A stretch of DNA of 64,000 bases from Sphagnum compactum. Lineage: Eukaryota; Bryophyta; Sphagnopsida; Sphagnales. A program made the position numbers and the translations under genes. Location of the stretch: assembly GCA_965153455.1 (NCBI GenBank), contig OZ234502.1, forward strand, positions 13,733,495-13,797,494. The letters are read 5' to 3'. Positions within the stretch are counted from its first letter, which is position 1. Every line of letters starts with the position of its first letter. This document shows positions 1 to 10,800 of the stretch, piece after piece. The notes under the pieces are model-generated. The model saw nothing but the letters and a program-made list of their open reading frames with translations, was not told where the DNA came from and ran no database searches.

Positions 1-91
1 TTAAAAACAAACTTCGACAAACTTACAGGTACATTTGGGATGTACATTCCTCTTGATGATTATGAGCTGCCTACCTTGTTCACAACAAGAT

Positions 92-395
92 AGAAGCTTC
101 TCAATTTGATGCTTTGAATTGGGTCACAGGTTAAATTGACCTAGTACCAATTAAAGAGAAAAAAGATGTGTGAGGACGCAAGGAAGGTAGTGTATGTGGA
201 AAATCCATCACAGGCCAAGGTTCAAGATGTGCTCCCGTTGCTAATTTAAGGATCAGCAAACAGGAAAGTCGCAGCAAAAAGAGAATTGAACCTTTTTAAT
301 TTGAAGCTTTGAATTCGGTGCTGGGTTTGGGATAACCCAATCGCAATGAATGTGAAACAGATGTGTGAGGATGTAAGGAAGGGAGTGTATTTGTT
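92..395. repeat. diverged direct duplication, spacing about 195 bp
   Basis: Two related blocks share 'ttgaattgggt/ttgaattcggt' and then a nearly identical 31-base stretch starting GATGTGTGAGGA at 165 and at 360. The second copy reads GATGTAAGG where the first reads GACGCAAGG, so the differences include CpG loss. No coding potential was seen in 1-900. Confidence 0.5.
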
Positions 396-944
396 AATCA
401 ATCTGGCACTACCAGACAACAAATCTAGAAACAAGGCAAGTTTTTCTTTTTGTTGGCAATGAATTAGTGGGATAGGCTACATCCTCTTACACTGCCATCA
501 CTGTGTATGTGCTACTATTCTTATGGTTCACAACAAAGTCTTTATGCCATAGAATGGAAAACTGCAACTTGGCCACAAGATGTTGATGGTTTAGGTTGGT
601 TTATGGTGACTTCCACAAGATGTTGCAAGCCCTAGATTCAAACCTGAGCTGGCCAAGGGTGCAGATACCAGAAGTATACCTAGTACCTATGCATCATTTG
701 TTGACTTTGACCATGATGATTATGTGGCCTCGCTTCCTTTTTGGTACCTTTCAACAGTAAGGATATCTAGATTAACAGTGATTTTATTACCTGATCATAT
801 TATATTTGAACCTTCTTCTGATTCATCTATAGTCCTTGACATCATGTTACACCTTCCTTGGAGAGGTAAGCAAGTGGACAACAAAGTTTGTAGGTGGTGA
901 CTATTTGATCCTTCAAAGGGCTGAATGTGTTCAAAAGATGCTCC

Positions 945-1735
945 TACTACGGTGATGTTCTTGAGTTATGCACTTGCCATGTGGTATGGGTCAATTCTTG
1001 TGGCGGATCATGGGGCATCAGGTGGAAGTGTCATCAGTGTGATTTTTGCTGTTCTCACCAGTGGCTCATTAGTTGCTCATTTAGATGACATGATGCGAAG
1101 AGAACTTAGGGTAATGCCATAGCAAATGTTCATCTTCACTGATCTCAGTAGTCTGCTGTCCCTTGTTTAATCTGCATGAGGATCAAGCTATTTAGTACAG
1201 ATCAATCAAGCTTCATGTACTTAGTCATTTGTCCATCACACAGGTCACTTGCCAAACAGCTCCATGTGTCTCTGCCTTTCTAGCAGGGAAATCAGCAGCT
1301 CATAAAATGTTTGAGGTGATGAACCACACACATGTAGTTGATGCGTAAAATAGGAAGGGGAAAGGCTCTGACAAACTCAAGGGAAAATTTGAGGGCTGTG
1401 ACATAGAATTTTCATATGCAACTTGACCACATGTGAAGATATTTACGGGCTTCAACCTCACCATTGCTGCTAGAACTACTGTGGCCTTGGTTGGAGAAAG
1501 TGGGTATGGGAAGTCTACTATGGTGAGCCTGGTGGAGAGATTTTATGACCCCACAAGCGACCAACTCTCTTTGGATGGTGTCAATATAAAATTGTTGCCA
1601 CTCAGATGGTTAAGGATGCAGATTGGTCTTGTCAGGCAGGAGCTATAACTTTCTTGGACTTCTGTTCAGGAGAAAATTGCCCTTCATAATCTACTTGAGT
1701 ACATGGCTGCCTTGAAGGCTTCTTTGCCCAATTTT
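945..1735 (+). pseudogene. ABCB-type (P-glycoprotein/MDR) ABC transporter fragment, decayed
   Basis: The first block (about 945-1068) encodes the end of a transmembrane domain: ALAMWYGS followed by SVISVIFAVLTSG, as in plant ABCB exporters. A probable intron remnant ends in CAG at 1243. After it come QTAPCVSAF and AAHKMFEV, the linker into the first nucleotide-binding domain, and then FTGFNLTI, the Walker A loop [27 protein letters not shown] and [12 protein letters not shown] (about 1430-1645). The frame is kept throughout but has stops at 1346 (TAA), 1424 (TGA, where family members usually have Arg before P) and 1646 (TAA). The Q-loop is followed by recognisable but eroding sequence to about 1735. 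The signature motif, Walker B and the second half are absent. The family exports auxin or other compounds from the plasma membrane, but this copy cannot. The retained intron argues for a DNA-level duplicate rather than a retrocopy. Confidence 0.85.
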
Positions 1736-4700
1736 AGTTTCATATAATACAGTAATTTTAAAAATAGTTTGCTAGGTCCATCTTTCAACAACTAAGCCAA
1801 ATCCCCAAACCTGAGAACAAACTCACAAATAACAAAGTTCTTGTTCGGGACCTTCTAGAAAGTTTGGAGGTGGGTTGTGTCATTTGTTCCTTATGGGCAC
1901 AATCCTAAGGATATGAATTTCAAGTATCTTATCAATGTCCAATAATGTGCAGTCAGCTGAGAGCTACATGATAGAGGGGATTTGTTGGCCATCATGGATC
2001 AACCTTTCAAGGAGCTCTTCTCCTTTGCCTGATTGTCCATGTCCTCAATTTCTTTTTCTTTTTTGGTGCCTGCTTTACTCAATTCCCATTCCTCCCACAG
2101 CCTCACATTTGCACCAGTTTGTAACCACAGAAGAGGACTGGATCCCCATGACCAACTCCTTGCAGCATGCCAACAGAGTTCAAACTCTACCTTTACCATA
2201 GTTGCTCAGAAACCCAATAGTTGCTCACAACACGCTGTATTTCTTGCAATCTTGGAAGAAATAGTTTCCCAGAAATTGCAGCAAACCAGAAGGATGGCTA
2301 CACCCAAACCTAATTTTGGGCTCTCTTCATTTGTCAGCACTGGTGATTACTTTCAAAGCAAGTGTGTGGAAGTTTGCCACGATCAACTCTTGCAAGCCCA
2401 TGACAAGCCCAATCTCAAGGCAACAACCTTGAAATGCAGGGGAAGCAACCATTGGGATGCACAGTTGAGGTGTGAGATGTGAGGGACTCTATGCTGGGGT
2501 GTCCAAGGAGGAACCCTATGAATGTTTGTGCATACCATTGGCCCCAGCTCTGGAACAAGAGCCTGTTGAAGTGCTTGTGTGGCAACAGAACCATAATTTG
2601 CCCACATTTGAATTTCTGCTCATTCTGGAGTGTCAAGTTGTCAATCTTGAGGATATTATTGAAAGCCAATTTTTAATAAAATATTTGTTAAATTTCTTTT
2701 TGGTTATTCCACAAGGCTGCAGACATTCATATGAGAATTGGTAGCTAGCAGTAACAAGAATTGGACAAAGCAGAATTCCCAATACTCTTGTTTGTACTTC
2801 ACCAGGTCTGTCAATACCTTACCATGTGTTCAAGAGCCACTGGTTGTAATACGCAAGAGAAAGGCCCAATATTGTAGTAATAATATGATTGCAATTTGCA
2901 TGGCTTAGACAGAGTCATTAAACCCAGTTAGCACACAGACTGAATTTGGATTTTCAGTAGTTTAAGCAGAGAATTCTCGACTGGTTCATTGAGCCCAATC
3001 TAGCAGGAGATTCAGCTACATGGTCATGGCAATGACCTTTCATCTATGCAGCAGCAAGGCTGGTTGCCAGTTTATTCAAGTGTACAACCAGTTCAGCGTG
3101 GTGTTGCTGCAGGTACTGCACTGAAGCTTCACAAGTCATCAAGTGTTTTATTGCAATGGGTGAGTAGGGAGGAGAGAAGGATAGGAGTCCCTGAAGACAG
3201 AGGAGAGAGAAGTCTTTAAGGCAGTGACACCCAAGAAGAGTTTGGTACCTCTTCAACAAAATACATCGAATTGAACTTTGGCTCTCTCAAACCCATGCTT
3301 ATACTTCACAAGGTTGATCTGGAAAAGAACAAGAAGGACCCAGAATTCAACCCTATCACATCATTTTAGATCTGTCTTCCATGTTCTGTTAAATGGGCTG
3401 ATGTTATGTTTTCTTCCCTCCTCTCACCTAGTCACTAAGTTTGAGCTGATCACCAACTGCTCATCATTCCACATGCATGTAATACTCTCTGCATAATTAG
3501 GAGTTGAAATTACTTAGCCAAGGTTGAAAATGTTGATAGTCCCTGGATTCAAGCAGGTTGTGGATGCATTCTGTGTATGCAGATTGTACAACATAGCTGT
3601 GATTCTGATGCATTCATGTGTGAAAAATTTGCTGGGAGTGCAGAGGATGCCTGAAGACACTTCAATTGGAGTACCATCATATTTTGACATCTGAAACGTG
3701 GTCAAAGCAGTAGATGCTAGCATTGATATGCCCACTACAAACAGAAGGGGTATGGTTGTAGTTGCCAAAATCAATGCTTAGACTATAAGAGGTTAGGCTT
3801 AACATTATGCATGGATGGTTGAGATGGCAAAAAACAGAGCACAAATCAGGCTCTTGAAGTGGGACATGGAAATAGCACAGGGCATGTGCTCCTATCAAAC
3901 ATCTATCTTGCTGATGGCAAATGGATAGCAGCTCACATGTTCACCATAACATGTTGGAAAGATTAAGCAAGGAATTTAGATGCACACCTTGATTTGCATG
4001 CCAAGAATTCCCAAGCATTCACATGATATGTACATGTGGTCCAGAATATCCAAATTAGCTGGGCTCTCCCTAAAGGACAAATGTAAATTTGTAATTACTT
4101 ATGCATAAAACATCAGAGGCATCTGCACATTGAAAGTGAGCAAATGAATAAACACCGAAATTTGTCTGGATACACTATTTTTGTAGGTGCTTTTTCTTTC
4201 AAAGAAAATCAAATTGTCCATGACATGGTAGCAGTCCATTCAAGGGGAGGCGATTCTTCATATATCTTTTGAAACACCTGAGATAACGGAATTTAAGGTA
4301 CACAAGCAGAAGGCACTAATTTGATTGCTTAAGGTGGAGGGAAGCCGATTGGTTCTTGCTGTTATTGTACCACTGCAAGAGTGAATCATGCCTGTCTTCA
4401 GTATCAGAATGCTCATACACTGCACCTGATATTGTTCCTGCCATCACACTAGATTCCCCCACAAATTTTAGAAACATGCACACCAGCATGAATTGCAGGA
4501 AAGGGCTGCAGATGTACCCAGCATACAAGGATGTGGTTGGCAGTTGTTATAAAGTTACATGGAGACTAGAATCAGATCTTTGTGAAACATGTCAAAGTGA
4601 TACTGTCAATAGAGGAATTCATGGAGGTCGATCTCGTGCAAAATGTTCTAACTTCACAATGACGCCATTAAAGAAGATCAGATCTGTGGGCTTCCCACTC

Positions 4701-5796
4701 CCTGGGAGTCCTTGACATCAACTTGGTAAAGTAGCTGGGGCACATCCTCAAGATAAAGACCATCAAACTCAGCTAGCAAAAACTGTTATTCGAAGACACA
4801 GGAGCAATGAAAGAAGACAAAAATAAAATGCATTATGGTTTTCAACCTGGGGAGTCAAAAGTCCAAGCCATCTGCATGAAAATGGCATGGTTGGGTTTCA
4901 CATCCACCCAACCAAAATACCAGAGATGCCTATTGACAACAGTTCATAGAAAAGAAATAAGTCTAATCTGTAACACAAAAAATAGGTTTCAGTGGAACAC
5001 ACCATGTTATTACAGGGAGCGGTGGCATAGTATTACAAGCACAGAAGCTGGTCAAGGATAATCTTGACAGCAGCAACTGTCATTCTCTAGCTAGAGACTT
5101 ATAGCCTGGCTACCTTTCCTCTTCTTCATGTACACAAATCACCACATTTGTCCACATGACTGTTCACTTCATGTGGAAGAAATTCTACAATGGTGGTCAA
5201 CTCAAGAGCCAGCTAGTACCATGCACCCATGAAGCTCCAAGATGCAGGTCAAGCTCCAAGAGAAACTGTTTACTCTAAACCCTCCTTGAGAGTACTTACC
5301 AAGTTTTCATGCTAAATACCTCACATCGACCTCAATCTCTGGTTTCACAAATAAGGTATGAAACTCCTCATGTGTGCAACGTTCCCTATGTCTCCAATGC
5401 AATTCTCAAGATGCACTAGTGAAGAGTGCATACATCAATCTTCACCAAGCTCCATAAACCCTGCAAAAAGAAGAGATTCCAAAGACTTGTCCTCAGAGAT
5501 GGAGGCACCCTTGTCCCGTCAGCATGCGGATACTAGCTGGTGCTCCCTTCTCAGGCTTGGTTTATGTGCTGCATTTCTAGACCATGATTTCACTTCAAAA
5601 AGAAATCTCATCAAAAGAATCTGTCCCCTGTTCATCCTCAAGAACCTGAGCTGGATCCCACCCATGAGCTGCTAAGGGTGTCCTCAGGATCACCATGTCC
5701 TGTATGAAGAAACATATAAGAGAAAAGCTCTGCAACAATGGCTACAAGTGCAGCAGAATTTCTTGCCATTTCAGAAGAGCTTTTGAAATTCTCGTG
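1736..5796. other. intergenic stretch, no supported gene
   Basis: Open frames here are short and resemble no family I recognise. They include 2033-2482 plus (149 codons) and 4356-4715 plus (119 codons). A hydrophobic minus-strand frame at 3514-3774 looks like a membrane segment but has no diagnostic motif. The part just below 5796 must include the 3' untranslated region of the minus-strand LRR gene. Confidence 0.5.
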
Positions 5797-7377
5797 CTAT
5801 AGAAGATTCAGCTCCAGAATCCAGTACAAAATGGATACAAAGAAAATCCGGGATGAAATTCCTGTTTGGCGTCTTCTTGAGCTCATGGGAGCTGCTGCAG
5901 CAGAATTGTTGGAATCAGGAGCTACCGAGGAAGAAGAAGAAGAATTGGTGGGACATGGCGCCAGTTGAAGAGGGAACTTGATCTCTACCACAGACGTGTA
6001 ACACAGTCCAGGATTGCCTGACACCATCAAGTTTCTGCCCATCCTCTGCACGAAAGAGGGAGCAAAAGGCACAGCTCCCGAGAGGACGTTGTTCTCCAAA
6101 TCCAGAGTGAAGAGATCAGGAAGATCAGTACCAAGCTCCGGAGGAATGGAACCAGAGAGTCTGTTGTTGCTCAGTCCCAAGTAGCGCAGGTTCACCAGAT
6201 TCTTGAAGCTGCTGCCGGGAATGGCTCCAGAATAATTGGAAGAAGAGAGGTCCAGCCTCACCAGATTCACGAGGTTGCCCAGAGTAGTAGGGATGAGTCC
6301 TTGCATCCCGAAGTTGGAGCTCAGAAACAGATCCTCGAGGTTTGTTAAGCTGCTGCCAAGCGATGGCGGCAATACCCCTGAGAAATTGTTGAAGCTTAGA
6401 TCCAAGAAGGTGAGAGAAGACAGACCCAGTTGCGTGAAAGCGTCAGGAATGTTTCCTTGCAGCTGGTTGAAGCTCATCGCCATCCGCTGCAACGAGAAGA
6501 ATCCTCTTGTGATGAGCGCCGCCGGAAGCTCCCCGCTCAACTGGTTGTATCTCACGTCGAGAATCACCAGCTTGCTCAACGAGCTCAAGCTTCCAGGGAC
6601 GCTTCCCGTCAGCTTGTTGCCGCTGAGGTCCAGTTGCAGCAACGACGAGAGATTGGAGAGTTCTTCAGGAATGTTACCTTGCAAACCATTCTGCGAGAGT
6701 ACTAATCTCTGCAATCCCGTGAGGTTCCCGACTCCGGCAGGAATGGGACCTACGAGAGCGGGGTTTCCGCTGAAGGAGAGCAGTCTGAGAGAGGGACCCA
6801 ACTGCGTGATCTCGTTAGGGATGCTGAAGGTTTGGTTCACGAAGCAGCTGTAGAAGAAGAGAGAGTCCAGGCGCCTGAGCATTGCGATGGATGGCGGGAT
6901 TGTCGCGTTGTAGCTGCAGGGGACGATGTTGTCGACGGAAGAGATGATGCCGAACTCCATCTGCGTTACGTAATACACTCCCGTCACCGAGTCCGCCTCG
7001 CACACGATTCCTTGCGGCCCGCCGGTACATGGATCCGTGTACAACGTTCTCCAGTCCCACTCGTAGTTGATGGAGTACATCACATCGTACAAAGCTTGCA
7101 GATCCTGTGGGTTGGTCTCTTGTGCGCGCGCTGCAAAGGACGCCAACTGCTGAGAACTCCACAGAAGAGTAAAGAAAGTGATACAAAACCTGAGGAAGCT
7201 CGTGGCCTCTTGCAGCGGTACTACAAGGCCAGAAGCTGATGGATTGCGCATTGTCAAAGCGAGCGGAAACATCATCGTCGTGATGGGAAGCTCGCTCTTC
7301 ACAAACTTGAACTCAAAACAGCTGCTGAATATCCCATGAAATTCTTCAGACAACTCTAGAGGAGAAGACGAGCTCAC
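5797..7377 (-). CDS. secreted/GPI-anchored leucine-rich-repeat protein, TMM / PII-2-like
   Basis: An intronless 526-codon frame. The first Met is at 7377, but Met35 (7275) or Met43 (7251) would place the hydrophobic segment FLRFCITFFTLLW (residues 61-73) in a normal signal-peptide position, so the true start is probably Met35 or Met43. The mature part begins near QETNPQDLQALYDVM. It continues with the capping block WRTLYTDPCTGGPQGIVCE, then FFYSCF, and then about eleven LRRs (roughly residues 165-430, LxxLxLSxNxLxGxIP type). The C-terminal cap is FVQRMGRNLMVSGNPGLC. The order of these blocks matches TOO MANY MOUTHS and Piriformospora-indica-insensitive protein 2. The tail is Ser/Ala-rich (SSSSSSVAPDSNNSAAAAP), then basic, then hydrophobic (IFFVSILYWILELNLL), which suggests a GPI signal or a terminal membrane anchor. 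There is no kinase domain, so it would act at the cell surface as a receptor-like protein with a partner kinase. Ligand and partner cannot be told. The gene is visibly richer in G+C than the DNA around it. Confidence 0.9.
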   Translation of the reverse strand: MSSSSPLELSEEFHGIFSSCFEFKFVKSELPITTMMFPLALTMRNPSASGLVVPLQEATSFLRFCITFFTLLWSSQQLASFAARAQETNPQDLQALYDVMYSINYEWDWRTLYTDPCTGGPQGIVCEADSVTGVYYVTQMEFGIISSVDNIVPCSYNATIPPSIAMLRRLDSLFFYSCFVNQTFSIPNEITQLGPSLRLLSFSGNPALVGPIPAGVGNLTGLQRLVLSQNGLQGNIPEELSNLSSLLQLDLSGNKLTGSVPGSLSSLSKLVILDVRYNQLSGELPAALITRGFFSLQRMAMSFNQLQGNIPDAFTQLGLSSLTFLDLSFNNFSGVLPPSLGSSLTNLEDLFLSSNFGMQGLIPTTLGNLVNLVRLDLSSSNYSGAIPGSSFKNLVNLRYLGLSNNRLSGSIPPELGTDLPDLFTLDLENNVLSGAVPFAPSFVQRMGRNLMVSGNPGLCYTSVVEIKFPLQLAPCPTNSSSSSSVAPDSNNSAAAAPMSSRRRQTGISSRIFFVSILYWILELNLL

Positions 7378-8389
7378 TACTGCAGCTCCTTCATGAGTTC
7401 CTGATCAAAGCTGTAGAACTTGATGGAGCAGCAGCTGCGGGTACGGGACCACACAAGCTGATCACACGGCACGTTGCTGGATCATAGAGAAAGCTCTGCA
7501 TGGCGGCCGGCTGCTCCTGCTGCTGACCTTATTCTGTCGAGCAAACCCAGCAGCAACAGCAGCATTGCAGCTCATGACCCGACTGAAGAATGTCAGTACT
7601 TGTTGTGAGACTGGCAGTTCATGGGAGGCCTTGCATCTCAGCCGTCGTCGGCGGCGACTTGGGTTTTTGAGCTGAGCTGTGGAATTTGTTAAGCTTCATG
7701 CACGCTGCAGCATTCGCAAACTCTTACATGCAATACGCCTACCTGAATCTGCAGCAGATATTATAATTTGGACTCACGACCAAGCTTGGAGCGAAGTGGA
7801 TTTCCCATGAACCCATTGCAGTCAGGAATGAGACCGAGTAGTCGAAACATACAGCTCCACTGGACACAGCGACGATCGGCGCCGCTACATATATTCGTTA
7901 GTTTGTCACATCTAGCTACTACTGAAGAACTCTTGCAATCATGCAAAATGCAACTGCACCAGAGTTGATGAACACCATATTGAGAAAGCGAGAATCGCTC
8001 TAGAGAGACAGCAAGCCACGACCAAGAACACCAGTATTCTAGAGTTGGAGCTGGATAAAAAACAAATTCCCAATCACCCACCAGCTTCGATCAAATTAAA
8101 ACACAAAACTCGGACCAAACCATAAGCAAAACAACCGACTTCACATAAATAAAAATCTGCCAACGAGATACACACAAAGTTGTCGATCAAGACGCAACAA
8201 CATGAATCGTCCGGCTGCATGCATCACTAGTTCCGAGGGAGAGGAGGCTGTAGGTACGAGCGACAGGCGGAGAGCAGCAGGACGCCGGCGCGCGCGAGAA
8301 CATTCCAGACTACGAAGAAGAATGAAGAAGGAGGAAAGAGATTTGCCCCGTTCAGTTCAGGACTCGTGTGGCCGGTCCCAGCCACCTAC
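7378..8389. other. upstream region of the LRR gene
   Basis: This is the 5' side of the minus-strand LRR gene and should hold its leader and promoter. I see no TATA box or other element that I can assign with confidence. It is less AT-rich than the DNA beyond 8.5 kb. Open frames here (for example 7761-8081 minus) show no family resemblance. Confidence 0.4.
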
Positions 8390-8430
8390 CAACCTACCTA
8401 CCTACCTGCCTGTCATTTTGTCAGGTAGGT
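8388..8430. repeat. CCTACC/GGTAGG inverted repeat (hairpin) about 1 kb upstream of the LRR gene
   Basis: The sequence CCTACCTACCTG is followed after a short spacer by CAGGTAGGTAGG, a perfect 12-base inverted repeat. The left arm extends as ACCTACCAACCTACC. ACCTACC and ACCAACC are the known AC elements bound by plant R2R3-MYB factors, but the same word recurs in gene-free DNA elsewhere in the window, so a promoter role is only a possibility. Confidence 0.6.
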
Positions 8431-10720
8431 AGGCAAGGGAGAATATTCACTGGATGCTGTAACTGGGTAAAAAAGCCACAACACACTAGTTTAACTATGG
8501 TGAGACTAAGTGGTTACTCTCTTGATTGGTGAACCAGCACCTTCACAAGTAGGATACCATGGTAAAAACTAAAAACCAATGTGGTTGGTTGGGTGGGTAC
8601 CTGTTTTGATTGGGGGTAAGAATGGCTGGTTTCCGTTCTAATTAATTTAAAAAATGGATTCTGGAGGTTCTTCATAAAAGTTAAGAACCACACAGGCAAA
8701 AATTAATTAATTAGATTAAATTAAATTAAATTTTGGGCTTGCTTATAAACATTTACAAGTATCACAGCCTAAGAGAGGATGAACTTTGAGTCCAATTCCA
8801 ACAGATTGCCATTAAGAGGTCTCACCCAAGAAGGTGTAACTTCAAGTTTGTTTTCTTGGGTAGGCAATTCTCAAGAAGCTTTCCTTCCAAAGTTGAAGTT
8901 TATTGGGGAGGGGGCGAGGGGGGAAATGAAGGTAGAGTCAAAGATAGGAAAGGGATTTTCCGATATCGAAGAACCACATGCCCTTAATAGGGATGGATGT
9001 GTGCAAGGCACAAGACAAATGTGGTACCTTAATATCTGGTTTGACACTCATGTGTTCAATAATTATTTATCTTTTAGAACTGAATTCAACAATAAAATTG
9101 GAATTTTTTTTAATATTATGTCGACATAAAAATATTTTAATGGTGACTGCACTCAAATGTTTATGAAAAGATCTAATTAAAAGAGAAGTATTGCATGATT
9201 TCCTTTCTTCCTCTCAGGTCTGGGTTGCATGTTGCAAGGATTCCACCTTATTCAACAATTCAAAATGAATTAAAATAAGTATTAAATTTATTATGAAGCA
9301 TAAGTAGGTAAGTGATTGGTAAATCACTTCGAAATTTTGAAAATAATATGATTATCACCATACTCAAAAACTCTAATCAAAAATTTTGTTTGTTAACCAA
9401 CGTTAACCAATGTTAGCAAGTTTTCCAATTTGAAATGCGATTTATTATTAAATCTCACGATTTGCATGCTGATGACATTAGAGGGACCAGGGTGAGATAG
9501 CCTCTTTTTGGGTCCTTTGGGCTGTGCATTTTTTACTTTTTTTTGGCCTCCCTCTTTTCATCTCCCCTGGGATTGTTCTGACCATTGTTTTTTTATGGGT
9601 TTTTTGTGTTGTCTTGAGTAAAAAAATTTGAAATTTTTTACTCAAGAGTTCCAACTCAAGTTCTTGTGACCCAGCCAGACCTGAAAACCAGCACCCTTTG
9701 GATGGAACTAGCACAAGTACCAAAATCGAAATCAAAACCATGAAAGAAAATTCTTGAACAAGTGCTCTTCAGAGAGCAACTGTGGTTGTAATTGTGTGAA
9801 TTTGTTTTGTGTTTTGTTTTTCATGTTTCATGACTCTGATCTGATCTCTTGGTACTCATTATTCATTTTCAGGTTTAAATCATTCTTGGTAAGAAAATAT
9901 CGGTCTTGAAATGGGCTATTCCCACGTCAATGTTGGTGGGTTCAAGTTTTGACAAACCTCATGAGCCCCTCTCCGACACATCTACACTCCCCACCCACCC
10001 ATGTAGGGGAGCAGATTTTTCAGAAGAATTTTATTTGACCACAAGCTACTACCATGTGGAGAATTCAGTGATGTCCTTCCCTTGGAAGCTCTTCTAAGAA
10101 CCTACAATAAATTGCTAAGAATAGGGCAAATACTATATATTATTAGATACACTTGACTAAAATTGAATAGATACCTCATAGTACATTGTGGGTTATTTGG
10201 GAGTATCAACAATAAATTGTCAATGTATCAAGGGAGAATGCCATTGAATAAAGTGATTAGATACCTTAGTGTACTATAAAACTTATGATACCATAATATA
10301 TATTATAGTATTTAACGCTAGAAAGCTTAATATATTATAATACTTAACCCTAGATAGCTTAATGTAGTACAATATTTAACCTTAGATGTTGAAAGAGAGA
10401 GAGAGAGAGGGCCTTCAGAGATTTAGTTCTTACAAGTGTATGTCATCATCCTAGCTACTTTTGATAGGAATTGTTGTTAAGAGTTTGCGAATTGGAATCA
10501 TATCTCATTGACTTTCCAAACCTTTTCTATTGCCATCCACTCCCTTGTGATGTTTCTTTCCGGGATGCTGACACTATGTGCAGAAGAAAGCTCTCTCCCT
10601 CTTTGTATAGGTACAAAGACAAAGCTTTGTACATGTGTAGTGTACAAGAGTATGGGCAAGATTAAAGGAAACACTACAGGATCGTATTTTGTTGTACTCC
10701 TCTGAGCTATGTACTAACTA
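8431..10720. other. intergenic, no gene seen
   Basis: AT-rich DNA with short unrelated open frames. Around 10303-10390 a weak repeat of about 33 bases occurs (TTAAC.CTAGA.AGCTTAAT words), followed by a short GA run at 10394-10409. No coding or RNA gene can be supported. Confidence 0.5.
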
Positions 10721-10723
10721 TCC

Positions 10724-10800
10724 ACACACATCTACCTACCTAGTAGTCACCGACCATCTTACCTACTTACCCACTCATGTACCTAGTTATGTAGGTAGTG
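10724..10800. repeat. TACC/GGTA-rich cluster with inverted ends
   Basis: CACACATCTACCTACC on the left is mirrored by GTAGGTAGTGTG on the right, with further ACCTAC and TACC words between. It belongs to the same family of tetranucleotide clusters as 8388-8430, 14280-14672, 23515-23640 and 38470-38560. Confidence 0.5.

Noticed and set aside
2033-2482. 149-codon plus-strand frame
   Set aside because: No recognised domain, overlaps other frames of similar size on both strands, and no splice or start context favours it.
3514-3774. Minus-strand hydrophobic frame (ILATTTIPLLFVVGISML) resembling an ABC transporter membrane segment
   Set aside because: Composition only. No adjoining collinear motifs of the family, and opposite in strand to the ABCB fragment at 0.9-1.7 kb.
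6236-7239. Long plus-strand frames opposite the LRR gene
   Set aside because: They are shadows of a GC-richer coding region on the other strand; their sequences carry no domain and the LRR frame is decisive.
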